From Candidatus Thioglobus sp. (GTDB taxonomy: Bacteria; Pseudomonadota; Gammaproteobacteria; PS1; Pseudothioglobaceae): DNA of 44,467 nt. The notes beneath the pieces were generated by a model. It worked only from the letters and a program-made list of their open reading frames with translations. It was not told where the DNA came from and made no database searches. Positions 32,365-42,747 of this stretch are shown here, piece after piece. The DNA lies in NCBI RefSeq assembly GCF_029243085.1, contig NZ_JAQWSS010000037.1, forward strand, positions 1-44,467. Reading direction: 5' to 3'. Position numbers and translations under genes: made by a program. Numbering within the stretch: the first letter of the stretch is position 1; every line of letters starts with the position of its first letter.

Positions 32365-32982
32365 ATGGCTAAAAAAGGCTCCTCAGGTCGCTGGATGAGC
32401 GAACATCTAAGTGATGAATATGTCAAGCGTGCGCAGAAAGAAGGCTATCGCTCTCGTGCCGTTTACAAACTGACAGAAATTATCGACAAAGATAAATTTA
32501 TTAAACCTGGTGATCGTGTACTAGATTTAGGTGCAGCACCTGGGGGCTGGAGTCAAGTAGCGATTAAAATTGTGGGTGGTAGTGGCCAGGTAATTGCAAG
32601 TGACATCTTGGATATTGAGCCCATAGATGATGTGGATTTTTTATGTGGTGACTTTACCGAAGAGTCTGTTTATGAGGAACTACTTGGATTAACAGGTGGT
32701 AAAAAAATCGATGTGGTGTTGAGTGATATGGCGCCAAATATGAGCGGCCAGCTATCAGTTGACCTGCCAAAGTCTATGTATTTATGTGAATTAGCCCTTG
32801 ATATGGCGATTAAAACTTTAACTCCTAATGGCACTTTCTTTATCAAAGTGTTTCAAGGTGCAGGATTTGATGAATATGTTAAATCGTGTCGATCAGCATT
32901 TTCCAAAGTCATCATTCGTAAACCAAAAGCCTCTCGTGCCAGATCTAAAGAAGTATATTTACTAGCAACTACGCTAAAATAA
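32365..32982 (+). CDS. rlmE: 23S rRNA 2'-O-methyltransferase RlmE (FtsJ)
   Basis: [38 protein letters not shown]. Confidence 0.96.
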   Translation: MAKKGSSGRWMSEHLSDEYVKRAQKEGYRSRAVYKLTEIIDKDKFIKPGDRVLDLGAAPGGWSQVAIKIVGGSGQVIASDILDIEPIDDVDFLCGDFTEESVYEELLGLTGGKKIDVVLSDMAPNMSGQLSVDLPKSMYLCELALDMAIKTLTPNGTFFIKVFQGAGFDEYVKSCRSAFSKVIIRKPKASRARSKEVYLLATTLK

Positions 32983-32986
32983 CAGC

Positions 32987-33958
32987 ATGAAAAATTTTGA
33001 CGACATTCGCACATTACTAAAAGATGATTTAAAAAAAACTGACGTCATTCTTCAAAATCGCCTTAGCTCCAATGTTGCTCTGATTAATCAAATGAGTAGT
33101 TATATTATCGGTGCTGGTGGCAAGCGCTTACGTCCACTGCTACTACTATTATGTGCTCGCGCCACTAACTACCAAGGCGAACATCACCGACTTATGGCTG
33201 TGGTAATTGAGCTAATCCATACGGCAACGCTATTACACGATGATATTGTTGATGAATCATCAACACGCCGTGGCAAAGACACAGCTAACGAAGTTTGGGG
33301 CAATGCAGCTAGCGTACTAGTAGGTGATTTTCTCTATTCACGCGCATTTGAAATGATGGTAGAGCCTGGCTCAATGAAGATTATGCAAATCCTCTCCAAA
33401 GCAACCAATGAAATCGCTCAAGGTGAGGTGTTACAATTACTAAATTGTCAAAATTCAGAGTTAACACAAGACGAGTATTTTCAAGTTATTGAACGAAAAA
33501 CTGCAGTACTATTTCAAGCAGCCACTCAAATTGGTGGCATTCTATCTAATGTCAATGAAAAACAAGAGTTGGCGCTTAAAAATTACGGCTTACACTTAGG
33601 TAACGCTTTTCAAATTATTGATGACGTGCTAGATTACGAATCTGACTTTGAAACCATGGGTAAAGAAGTGGGTGATGATCTTAGTGAAGGAAAAACCACA
33701 TTACCAATGATCTACGCTCTGGCCAACACTTCGGGTGCTGACAGGCAATTATTAGAAGATGCGATTAACAACGCCGACAACAGTAAAATTACTGAGGTTA
33801 TTACAATATTGCAATCTGTTGATGCATTTGGGTATACGCGTCAGCAGGCTAAAAATTCTGCAGACCTAGCCAAAGCCGCTTTGGATGATATTCAAACATC
33901 ACCATACAAAGAAGCGCTCATCTTGCTGTGTGATCTTTCTCTTCAGCGCAAATCATAG
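32987..33958 (+). CDS. ispB: Octaprenyl diphosphate synthase
   Basis: DDIVDESSTRRGK and DDVLDYESD Asp-rich motifs. Confidence 0.94.
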   Translation: MKNFDDIRTLLKDDLKKTDVILQNRLSSNVALINQMSSYIIGAGGKRLRPLLLLLCARATNYQGEHHRLMAVVIELIHTATLLHDDIVDESSTRRGKDTANEVWGNAASVLVGDFLYSRAFEMMVEPGSMKIMQILSKATNEIAQGEVLQLLNCQNSELTQDEYFQVIERKTAVLFQAATQIGGILSNVNEKQELALKNYGLHLGNAFQIIDDVLDYESDFETMGKEVGDDLSEGKTTLPMIYALANTSGADRQLLEDAINNADNSKITEVITILQSVDAFGYTRQQAKNSADLAKAALDDIQTSPYKEALILLCDLSLQRKS

Positions 33959-36018
33959 TGTTATCAGACGAACTAAAGGCTGTAATTAAAGATTCTTTTG
34001 TTGCGTTAAAATCTGACATGACAGATTTTAGAGTTCGCCCTTCGCAAAATAAAATGATTGCAGAAGTCTCCAAAACACTCTCTGGTGATTATCAAGATTC
34101 CAATAGAATTCTGTGTGTCGAAGCACCAACAGGTACTGGAAAAACCTTTGCGTATTTGCTTGGCAGTATTCCAATTGCCAAAGCCAACAAAAAGAAACTG
34201 ATTGTCTCTAGTGCCAATGTAGCCCTACAAGAACAATTATTATTGAAAGACCTTCCCAAAGCGCAAAAATATTGCCAGGTTGATTTTGAATATGCGCTGG
34301 TTAAGGGTCGATCTCGTTATGTTTGTATTCGAAACCTGATTAATCTATGTGAGGATAGCGCATCTGAAGGTGCGCTTTTTGACTCCAGTCTATTGTTTGA
34401 CGAACCCCCTGGTAAATATCAATTAGAGGCGATGTCTGAACTACTAGAAGATTATTCAGCAAAAAAATGGAATGGTGAAATTGATGACCTAATGCGCACA
34501 CCTGATCATGATATTTGGCAAAAGATTAATTGCAATCGTTTCACTTGCACTGCTAAGAGTTGTGAATTCTACCAAGATTGTGCATTTTTCAAAGCGCGTA
34601 AACAAATCACTCAGGCTGATGTTATTGTTGCCAATCATGACTTAGTATTGGCTGACTTGGCAACTGGAAACACGGTTTTGCCAGACGTTGAAGAGTCTAT
34701 TTTTATTTTTGATGAGGCGCATCATTTAAGCTCAAAAGCCTTATCGCACTTTTCATTGAGCACTGGCACTGAATTTATAAAGACCAGTATTCGTCAAGTC
34801 AAAAGTGTTAGTGATCAAATGTGCGCTATTACCGAGCAAGTTGCGCCAGAGATTAATATCAAACAGATAGACGACTATTTAACTGACCTAGGCGTCCTTT
34901 TTAAAACGCTAGAATTTGACGAGGATGTGCATTTGTTTAACCAAGGGCAAGTTGATGATTCAGTCAAAACCATTGGTCAGAATTTGTTTATCTCGGTAGG
35001 CAATATCCAAAATAAATTTAGCACTCTTAGAGAATCTTGGTCTGATTTTTTGAAAATTAAACTCTTAGATAAAGCTATTAGCGATCCTATTAACAATGCA
35101 AGTGGTGAATGTGAACAACACCTAAATGGCATTGTTGAACTCCTTTCTTCTTTTTTACAAAATGATGATAGCTCACACTCACCTCACTCCAGATGGATTG
35201 AAAAAAATACACTCGCCAATAAAAAAACTAACTACAGTTTATGTAGTGCTCAAACCGATATTTCTAACAATTTAAATACACTCATTTGGTCAAAAGCATC
35301 AGGCGCAATTCTTACCTCAGCAACGCTAACATCATTAGGCAGCTTTAATCGACTTAATAGCCAGCTTGGTTTAATAAAAGCCAATAATCAATACTTACGC
35401 CTACCGTCACCTTTTAAATTTGAAAAAGTTGATTTTATTGTCGCAAAATTTAAATCTAACCCAACCCAAGTGTACGACCATACACAAGAAGTAGCCAGTC
35501 AACTGGTAAAACGTATTAACAACAATGAAGGCTCTTTAATTTTGTTTGCCTCTAACAAACAAATGCAAATGGTGGCCGATATGGTTGAATCAAAACTTGA
35601 TTGTGATTTATTCATACAAGGTGAATATCCAAAGAAAACCATTTTAGAAAAACACATGACTTTGCGTAAACAAGGCAAGGGTAGTGTTATATTTGGTTTA
35701 GATAGTTTTGCCGAAGGTGTTGACCTTAAAGGTGATAACTTAACTCACGTTATTATTATTAAATTGCGCTTTAGTGTTCCCACCTCACCCATTGATAAAA
35801 CATTGGCAGATTACCTTCAATCAAAAAATCGAAATCCATTTATGGAAATCTCTTTGCCAGATGCCTCTTTACGACTTATCCAGGCTTGCGGACGACTCAT
35901 TCGTACGGAAGTTGACACTGGCAAGATTACTATTTTTGACAATCGACTAACCACTAAATTCTATGGCAAACAACTATTAGCCGCCCTACCTAATTACAAC
36001 ATTATTATTGAATCTTAA
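33958..36018 (+). CDS. dinG: DinG-family ATP-dependent DNA helicase
   Basis: 686 aa; CVEAPTGTGKTFAYLL Walker A, FeS-cluster Cys, DEAH box (FIFDEAHH), QACGRLIRTE. Confidence 0.85.
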   Translation: MLSDELKAVIKDSFVALKSDMTDFRVRPSQNKMIAEVSKTLSGDYQDSNRILCVEAPTGTGKTFAYLLGSIPIAKANKKKLIVSSANVALQEQLLLKDLPKAQKYCQVDFEYALVKGRSRYVCIRNLINLCEDSASEGALFDSSLLFDEPPGKYQLEAMSELLEDYSAKKWNGEIDDLMRTPDHDIWQKINCNRFTCTAKSCEFYQDCAFFKARKQITQADVIVANHDLVLADLATGNTVLPDVEESIFIFDEAHHLSSKALSHFSLSTGTEFIKTSIRQVKSVSDQMCAITEQVAPEINIKQIDDYLTDLGVLFKTLEFDEDVHLFNQGQVDDSVKTIGQNLFISVGNIQNKFSTLRESWSDFLKIKLLDKAISDPINNASGECEQHLNGIVELLSSFLQNDDSSHSPHSRWIEKNTLANKKTNYSLCSAQTDISNNLNTLIWSKASGAILTSATLTSLGSFNRLNSQLGLIKANNQYLRLPSPFKFEKVDFIVAKFKSNPTQVYDHTQEVASQLVKRINNNEGSLILFASNKQMQMVADMVESKLDCDLFIQGEYPKKTILEKHMTLRKQGKGSVIFGLDSFAEGVDLKGDNLTHVIIIKLRFSVPTSPIDKTLADYLQSKNRNPFMEISLPDASLRLIQACGRLIRTEVDTGKITIFDNRLTTKFYGKQLLAALPNYNIIIES

Positions 36019-37463
36019 AAACGCCAGAAAGCTTTATGTAATAGCGCCATCAGAGTTAAGATTTCTAAACGACCCAGTAACATTGAAAAACTTAAAATCC
36101 ACTTGGCGCTTTCGCTAATTGAGGCGTAATTTTCAGCCACTTCACCCAGGCCCGGACCAAGATTGTTCATGCTTGCTGCTGTAGCTGAAAAACTTGTGAC
36201 CTGATCCATACCGGTAAACATTAAAGCGACCATGATTAAAATAAACGCAATCACGTAAAGAGAGAAAAACCCCCAAACTGAAACCAGAGTACTTTCAGCA
36301 ACACTACGCTGATTCAATTTGATATTTATTTGCGCATTAGGATGGATAAACTTCTTAATCTCTTTCATTGCCAATTTAAACATTAACAATACTCTTACGA
36401 CTTTAATACCACCACCTGTTGAGCCAGCGCAAGCGCCAATAAAACTAGCAAAAATCAGCATGACTGGCAATATTAATGGCCAAAGTGAAAAATTAGTCGA
36501 AGCAAACCCGGTTGTGGTTGCGATAGAAATACTTTGAAAAATACCATAACGTAACGCCTCCTCAGGGGTTTGATAGTAGCCACTATTCAACAAATATATT
36601 GAAATGATGGCAATCAGTACGCTTAACATTAACAGGTACGTTTGAAATTCGGCATCTTTAAAAAAAGCTAGAATGTTTTTCTTACGCCAAACAAAGAAGT
36701 GTAGTGAGAAATTAATACCTGCCAAAAACATAAAGACTACAGCAACAGACTCAATTGCAATAGAATCAAAATATCCTATTGACAAATCATGAGTGGAAAA
36801 GCCACCAATTGCAACTGTCGAATAACTATGCCCAATTGCATCAAACATATCCATTCCAGCATAATAATAAGCCAAAGCACAAACAACAGTAAAGCTTAGG
36901 TAAATCTTCCATAAGGCTTTAGCAGTTTGAGTTAACTTTGGGGTTAGTCGATCTTTTGAAATGCCACTAGATTCTGCATGATACAGCTCCATACCACCCA
37001 CACCCAACATTGGCAAAATAGCCACCGCTAATACAATGATACCCATACCACCAAGCCATTGTAATTGTTGACGGTAGTACAAAATTGCCATTGGCAGGTC
37101 ATCTAAACCTGACAAAATAGTTGCACCTGTTGTTGTCAATCCTGACATAGACTCAAAAAATGCATCTGAGAAAGTCATTCTTAATGATTCAGAAAGCAAG
37201 AATGGTATTGTTGCAAATAACGACAGTACAAACCAAAAACTGACGACAACCAATATTCCCTCGCGAATTCTAAAGTCCTTGGTTGACTTTCTAAAAGGCA
37301 AATAAAGCAGTAGACCACTTAAAAACGTCAGTAAGAAGGCTGTCAAAAAAGAGTGAGTTTCGTTTTGCTGATAGATAATATCAACTATAACAGGGGGTAA
37401 TTGGGTCAAACTAAACACCATTAATAATAAACCAATGGTTTTAAAAACAATACTAAATTGCAT
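36015..37463 (-). CDS. trkH: Trk potassium uptake protein TrkH
   Basis: 482 aa polytopic; GLTTTGATIL, GACAGSTGGGIKVVR. Confidence 0.95.
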   Translation of the reverse strand: MQFSIVFKTIGLLLMVFSLTQLPPVIVDIIYQQNETHSFLTAFLLTFLSGLLLYLPFRKSTKDFRIREGILVVVSFWFVLSLFATIPFLLSESLRMTFSDAFFESMSGLTTTGATILSGLDDLPMAILYYRQQLQWLGGMGIIVLAVAILPMLGVGGMELYHAESSGISKDRLTPKLTQTAKALWKIYLSFTVVCALAYYYAGMDMFDAIGHSYSTVAIGGFSTHDLSIGYFDSIAIESVAVVFMFLAGINFSLHFFVWRKKNILAFFKDAEFQTYLLMLSVLIAIISIYLLNSGYYQTPEEALRYGIFQSISIATTTGFASTNFSLWPLILPVMLIFASFIGACAGSTGGGIKVVRVLLMFKLAMKEIKKFIHPNAQINIKLNQRSVAESTLVSVWGFFSLYVIAFILIMVALMFTGMDQVTSFSATAASMNNLGPGLGEVAENYASISESAKWILSFSMLLGRLEILTLMALLHKAFWRF

Positions 37464-37487
37464 AATACATCCTAAATAAGGCTGACT

Positions 37488-38861
37488 TTAATCAAAATAA
37501 CCTTCAAATAATTCTTCTACTTCATGAATTTTATTCACATCGGTTAATATCAGTAAGACATGATCCCCTTCTTCGATCATTAATTCTCTGGAACCCATAA
37601 TCACTTCATCATTGCGCACGATAGAGCCAACGACAACCCCGTCTGGTAAGTTAAGCTGCTCAATCGTCCTTCCAACAACGTCTGAATGCTCCTTATCGCC
37701 ATGAACAATTACTTCAATCGCCTCAGATTTACCTTGGCGCAAAGAATGCACCATCATCGTATCACCTTTACGAATATGTGCCAAAATACCACTGGTGGTA
37801 ATTTGATCAGGCGAGATTACCATATCCACATCTTCACTCTGCTCAGCTAAGTCTTCATAAACATTACGTTTTACTAAGGCGATCGTTTTATGAGCACCAA
37901 GGCGTTTTGCCAAAATTGAGACAATAACATTAATTTCATCCGAATTGGTTAACGCTAAAAACAAATCGGTGTTTTCAATGCCTTCTTCTAACAACAGCTC
38001 CTCATCTGATGCATTACCCCGTAGCACCAACGCATCTTCCAACTGATCTGCCAATTCCTTAACGCGACTTTTACTCATTTCAATAATGCGTACACGATGA
38101 TTTTTCTCTAAATGTTTAGCCAGATTAAGGCCAATTCGTCCACCACCGGCAATAATAATATTTTTATAAGCCTTATCAAGTCGCCTAAATTCTTTTAAAA
38201 CCTTAGAAACACTGGATTTTTTAGTTACAAAATAAACACGATCGCCGTCTTTAATAACTGTATCACCATAAGCTGAAATGGCTTGGCCATTTCGATACAA
38301 ACTAACAATGCGCATATGAATATTAGGCAAATGTTTGTGTAATTCTTTAATAGGGTGACCAACAATAGGGGTTCCGGCATAGGCTCGAGTTTCAACCAAC
38401 TGCACCAAACCATTTTCAAATTCAAATACTTGTTCAGCTCCTGGAACTTCAACCACACGCTTAATATAATTCGTTACCAATCCTTCAGGTGTAATGATGA
38501 AATCAATTGGAATAGCGTCATCTGAAAATAACTCTTTACGGTGTAAGTATTCGGCTGTACGTACACGGGCAATTTTTTTATCTACTTGGTAAAGTGTATG
38601 CGCCATCTGACAAGCAAGCATATTACCTTCATCTGACTTAGTAACGGCAATCACCATATCCATATTTCTAATATCCGCCTCTTCTAAAATATTTGGATAA
38701 GAAGCATGACCACAAATCGTTTTAATATCTAAGTGTCGCTGAAGATCCAGTAAATTGGTATCGTCTTTATCAATAATAGTAATATCATTAATATTATCTT
38801 CACTTAAATATTTAGCCAAAGTAGAGCCAACTTGGCCAGCGCCTAAAATTAAAATTTTCAT
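37488..38861 (-). CDS. trkA: Trk potassium transporter peripheral component TrkA
   Basis: 457 aa; two RCK/NAD-binding domains (MKILILGAGQVGSTLAKYL, IIIAGGGRIGLNLAKHLE). Confidence 0.96.
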   Translation of the reverse strand: MKILILGAGQVGSTLAKYLSEDNINDITIIDKDDTNLLDLQRHLDIKTICGHASYPNILEEADIRNMDMVIAVTKSDEGNMLACQMAHTLYQVDKKIARVRTAEYLHRKELFSDDAIPIDFIITPEGLVTNYIKRVVEVPGAEQVFEFENGLVQLVETRAYAGTPIVGHPIKELHKHLPNIHMRIVSLYRNGQAISAYGDTVIKDGDRVYFVTKKSSVSKVLKEFRRLDKAYKNIIIAGGGRIGLNLAKHLEKNHRVRIIEMSKSRVKELADQLEDALVLRGNASDEELLLEEGIENTDLFLALTNSDEINVIVSILAKRLGAHKTIALVKRNVYEDLAEQSEDVDMVISPDQITTSGILAHIRKGDTMMVHSLRQGKSEAIEVIVHGDKEHSDVVGRTIEQLNLPDGVVVGSIVRNDEVIMGSRELMIEEGDHVLLILTDVNKIHEVEELFEGYFD

Positions 38862-38863
38862 AA

Positions 38864-39445
38864 TTAAATCTTGTTCTTATCAATGCCTAAATCTTTGAGT
38901 TTTCGATATAGTGTTGTTCGTTCCAAACCTGCTTTGGCAGCAACTGCTGCAATGTTATGATTGTTTTCTTGCAAGTGATGATTGAAATATTCTTTTTCAA
39001 AAATATTCCTAGCCACTTTAAGCGGTGCATCAAACTCAATACCGGTGACTGCTTGCTGATTATTCCTTGTCATATTTTCAGATAAAAATTTACGTACCAA
39101 TGGCAAAATATCATGCAGTGGTTTCTTTAAAAAATCTACCGCACCAAGCTTGATTGCCTTAACCACATCTTTATGCTCTGCATGACCAGACATCATCACA
39201 ATAGGCGTTGAAAATCCTGCTTCAATCCATTCTTCTAATAACGACATACCGTCTTGACCTGGCATCCATACATCCATCATAACTAAATCAAAGGATTGTT
39301 TTGCAATTAGGCTTTTAGCTTCTTGTGCATTAGCGGCTAAACTAACTTGATAATTAACATCTTCTAAAGTATCCATCATGGTTTCAGAATTAATACTTTC
39401 ATCATCGATAATGAGAATTCTGCCAATTATGTTTGTATTGTTCAT
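38864..39445 (-). CDS. NtrX-like response regulator lacking the AAA+ domain (receiver + Fis-type HTH)
   Basis: ILIIDDESIN, DVWMPGQDGM, KKPL receiver motifs; C-terminal NIAAVAAKAGLERTTLYRKLKDLGI; no Walker A/GAFTGA. Confidence 0.88.
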   Translation of the reverse strand: MNNTNIIGRILIIDDESINSETMMDTLEDVNYQVSLAANAQEAKSLIAKQSFDLVMMDVWMPGQDGMSLLEEWIEAGFSTPIVMMSGHAEHKDVVKAIKLGAVDFLKKPLHDILPLVRKFLSENMTRNNQQAVTGIEFDAPLKVARNIFEKEYFNHHLQENNHNIAAVAAKAGLERTTLYRKLKDLGIDKNKI

Positions 39446-39467
39446 TACATATACCTCTTGTTTTTAT

Positions 39468-41624
39468 CTATTCTTGATAATCAAATTCAATGGTGATTTT
39501 GGCACCATGTGGCTTCACATTAGATGCAAATATACGCGCATCATGTTGTTCAATAATATTTTGCACAATGGCCATGCCTAGGCCACTACCTTTGACCTTA
39601 GTGGTCACATAAGGCTCAAAAACCCGATCTAATACTTCTTCATTAAAGCCTTCGCCATCATCCATAATGCTTAATCGAACTATTTGCTTATTTGGCAGAT
39701 ATTGGGTCATAATATTAACGTTGACCGCCTTAGATGATGATTCAGCTGAATTCTTAACCAAGTTAATCAATACTCTTGAAAGACTGGTTGAATCAAGCAA
39801 TAGCTGCGGCACATCCTTATCTAAATTAAAAGTCACACTTAAACCTTCTTGCGCATCATATAAAGAGATTGACTGATCAATAACGGTGTTTAAATCACTT
39901 GGTTTTCGTTCAATTTGCGGTGTATTAGCATAATCTGCAAAAGCGCTGACCATAAGATCCATAGACTGTACTTGATCAATAATCGTATTGGTGGTTTTAT
40001 CAACAACCTCCAAATCTCGATCTTGTAAAGAATCCATAAAACGATTACGTAAGCGTTGTGCTGAGAGCAAAATTGGCGTTAGCGGATTTTTAATCTCATG
40101 CGCCATACGTACAGCCACCTCACCCCAAGCAGCTTTTTTCTGGGCGCGATTTAGCTTGGAAATATCCTTAATAATAATGACATATCCTAAAATCTTATGG
40201 TTACTTTCAAGCGCTGCACCTTGGCAAGACAACAAAAGATGTCTGTCAGTCAAACTTAATTCAAGCGATTCATTCCACTCACTGTGTTGAATTTTGAATT
40301 GTTCAGTGGTTAATGCAAATAGAGGGGCCAACTCTGGATACTGCTTGCCCATTTCAGCACAACTCTTACCCACAAAGGCTTGCTCATTCTCAATATTAAA
40401 CATGTTGCCAATGACTGGATTAATAAGACGAATCTTTCTATTCTCATCTAAAGCAATCACACCGTATGAATATTTCAAAATAGTCTCTAAATATAAATTA
40501 TGGGTATTCAGACTTTCTTTAGAACTTTGAATTTGTGATGACATAATATTAAACTGATCAATCAGTAAACGTACATCGTCACTATCTTCGCTTTGTTTTA
40601 TACGCACATCGTAATTACCTTGGGCTATCTCTCGAGTGGCAACCGACAGGTTATTGAGCGGTCGCATAAGTTTTTCAATCATACGAAAAACCAACATGAG
40701 CGCACTTAATGTTGCTAATAATACGGTTGATGAAAAGTCAATCATGAAACGCTTTTGAGTGACAGAAGTATTTAAGTCAAATTCAATCTTTTTAGTTCTT
40801 TTGGTAAAAGCTTCAACTTGAGATAAAAATCCCAATAGTCCAGGATCCGCTGCATAGACTGCATCCACTACAAAAAAAGTTTTGTCTGCAGATCGAGAAA
40901 TATAACGTGTTGACATCTTAACCTGAATAACGTTTGTGGCACTATCTTCATTAATGGTGCGTGGCTGAGCACCAGGCAACGGTTGATCTTCAACTGCCAT
41001 ACAATTCGAAATATCAGCAGTCTTGGCAATCACCTCTTCTTTCTCATCCAACAAAGTAATCTGACAAGCCCAACCTTTATCAATTAGGCCTTCTAAAAAA
41101 ATACGCATACTTGTTTTATAATTGCCAGCATCTTTCTTAAAGTCACCAAATGAAGTGATTAGCGTCAATAAACGCTTGGTTTGCTGAGTGTAACGCTCAT
41201 TTCTAACAGCTTGAACACCTTGGTACAATCCATCCACTTGATGGATAAAGTTATTACTAAACGTATCAAAGGTTTTTTCAGAATCTGCAACGTTATTTTG
41301 AATGGTTTGAAAAGAAAACAAATAAAATGACAATACTGGCACAATCACCAACATAGGTACAATCTTAATAAACGACCAGGTGAATTTAGAACCAACTACA
41401 TCGTGCCCAATATCGCGCTTAAGTCGAGTAACATCAGTATAGATGTAATAAATTGAAACCAAGCTTAAGATGACGTTATAGCCAACCAAATAACCCCACC
41501 ATTGTTCAATTAATTGAGGATTCAAGCCTAAATAAAAAGTGCCTGAAATAGACAATAGAAACACCGAAGCCCAAAACCAAGTAGGTGGCGTGCTCATAAA
41601 ACTTGCAGTTTGGCGATAAGTCAT
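39468..41624 (-). CDS. NtrY-like sensor histidine kinase
   Basis: 718 aa; N-terminal TMs, HAMP, PAS, MAHEIKNPLTPILLSAQRLRNRF H-box, LVKNSAESS N-box, GSGLGMAIVQNI G-box. Confidence 0.9.
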   Translation of the reverse strand: MTYRQTASFMSTPPTWFWASVFLLSISGTFYLGLNPQLIEQWWGYLVGYNVILSLVSIYYIYTDVTRLKRDIGHDVVGSKFTWSFIKIVPMLVIVPVLSFYLFSFQTIQNNVADSEKTFDTFSNNFIHQVDGLYQGVQAVRNERYTQQTKRLLTLITSFGDFKKDAGNYKTSMRIFLEGLIDKGWACQITLLDEKEEVIAKTADISNCMAVEDQPLPGAQPRTINEDSATNVIQVKMSTRYISRSADKTFFVVDAVYAADPGLLGFLSQVEAFTKRTKKIEFDLNTSVTQKRFMIDFSSTVLLATLSALMLVFRMIEKLMRPLNNLSVATREIAQGNYDVRIKQSEDSDDVRLLIDQFNIMSSQIQSSKESLNTHNLYLETILKYSYGVIALDENRKIRLINPVIGNMFNIENEQAFVGKSCAEMGKQYPELAPLFALTTEQFKIQHSEWNESLELSLTDRHLLLSCQGAALESNHKILGYVIIIKDISKLNRAQKKAAWGEVAVRMAHEIKNPLTPILLSAQRLRNRFMDSLQDRDLEVVDKTTNTIIDQVQSMDLMVSAFADYANTPQIERKPSDLNTVIDQSISLYDAQEGLSVTFNLDKDVPQLLLDSTSLSRVLINLVKNSAESSSKAVNVNIMTQYLPNKQIVRLSIMDDGEGFNEEVLDRVFEPYVTTKVKGSGLGMAIVQNIIEQHDARIFASNVKPHGAKITIEFDYQE

Positions 41625-41709
41625 TTATTCTTATTCGATATAAGTCAATTAACCGGAATTATCTCATAAATAAAGTGGCAATATTATTACTTGTTGCTAA
41701 AATACAACA

Positions 41710-42747
41710 ATGATTCAAACCGACCAACAATTAAGTGATTTTTTAACTGTCATTAAATCACAAACTCATTTAGCCATTGACACCGAATTTAAGCGTGTTG
41801 ATACTTTCTACCCTATTTTATGCTTAGTGCAAATTGCTACTGAGTGTGGCGCAGAGTGCATTGACATACTGGCCATTGAAAATTTAGAACCTTTGTTTAA
41901 TAAACTATACGATGATAGTAGCATTTGGATTGTGCACTCAGCACGCCAAGATATTGAAGCCTTGTATTATTTATCTAATCGATTGCCCAATCAATTATTC
42001 GATACTCAAATTGCCGCGCATTTTCTTAATCACCCTGCACAAATATCATATCAAAAACTCACTGAAATTCTACAAAGTGTTATTTTAGATAAAGCTTATA
42101 CACGGCTTGATTGGACCATACGCCCACTGCCTGCTGAGGCAATTGAATATGCGTTAGATGATGTGCGTTATTTACTCAAAAATTACGCACAGCTCAACGA
42201 GCAATTAATAGCTGAAAAAAAACTGGCTTGGCTTATGGCTGAAGGCATAGATTTATCTGATATTAACTTATATCTACCAAATCTTGATCAGGCTTGGAAA
42301 AAAATAAAAGGCCTGTCTAAGCTTTCTACAAGTAAACACCAAAAGGCAGCACAGTTAGGAGCTTGGCGCGAATCACAAGCCGTGGCTAGCAACAAGCCTA
42401 GAAAATGGATTATGAAGGATGAGCAGTTAATTAATTACGCCTCAAATAAAGAGAAACTCTCAAGCCAGGCTAAGAACACGTTTAATGAATTTTTGTCGCA
42501 ACATCCGCAGTTAACTGAAGTTCGTATTGAGGTTAGCAGTCACCAACCCCCTAGCAAGAGTGAAAAACAGCAAAAAAATGAACTGCAAAAACTCATCCAA
42601 AAAATTGCAGTTCAGTATAATCTTGACGAAACATTGGTTGCTAATGGCAAAACATTGTTAAAGTTTATTCGTGGCGATCAATCAGTTAAATTTTTAACTG
42701 GTTGGCGTTATCACATACTAAAAGAGGAGTTGAAAAATGTTAAATAG
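41710..42747 (+). CDS. rnd: Ribonuclease D
   Basis: AIDTEFKRVDTFYPILCLVQIA, VHSARQDIEALYY, ALDDVRYLL DEDD exonuclease motifs; HRDC-like C-terminus. Confidence 0.9.
   Translation: MIQTDQQLSDFLTVIKSQTHLAIDTEFKRVDTFYPILCLVQIATECGAECIDILAIENLEPLFNKLYDDSSIWIVHSARQDIEALYYLSNRLPNQLFDTQIAAHFLNHPAQISYQKLTEILQSVILDKAYTRLDWTIRPLPAEAIEYALDDVRYLLKNYAQLNEQLIAEKKLAWLMAEGIDLSDINLYLPNLDQAWKKIKGLSKLSTSKHQKAAQLGAWRESQAVASNKPRKWIMKDEQLINYASNKEKLSSQAKNTFNEFLSQHPQLTEVRIEVSSHQPPSKSEKQQKNELQKLIQKIAVQYNLDETLVANGKTLLKFIRGDQSVKFLTGWRYHILKEELKNVK

Noticed and set aside
32312-32365. Inverted repeat TAAGTCT ... AGACTTA between typA and rlmE
   Set aside because: Only 7 bp arms about 40 nt apart in AT-rich intergenic DNA; easily chance.
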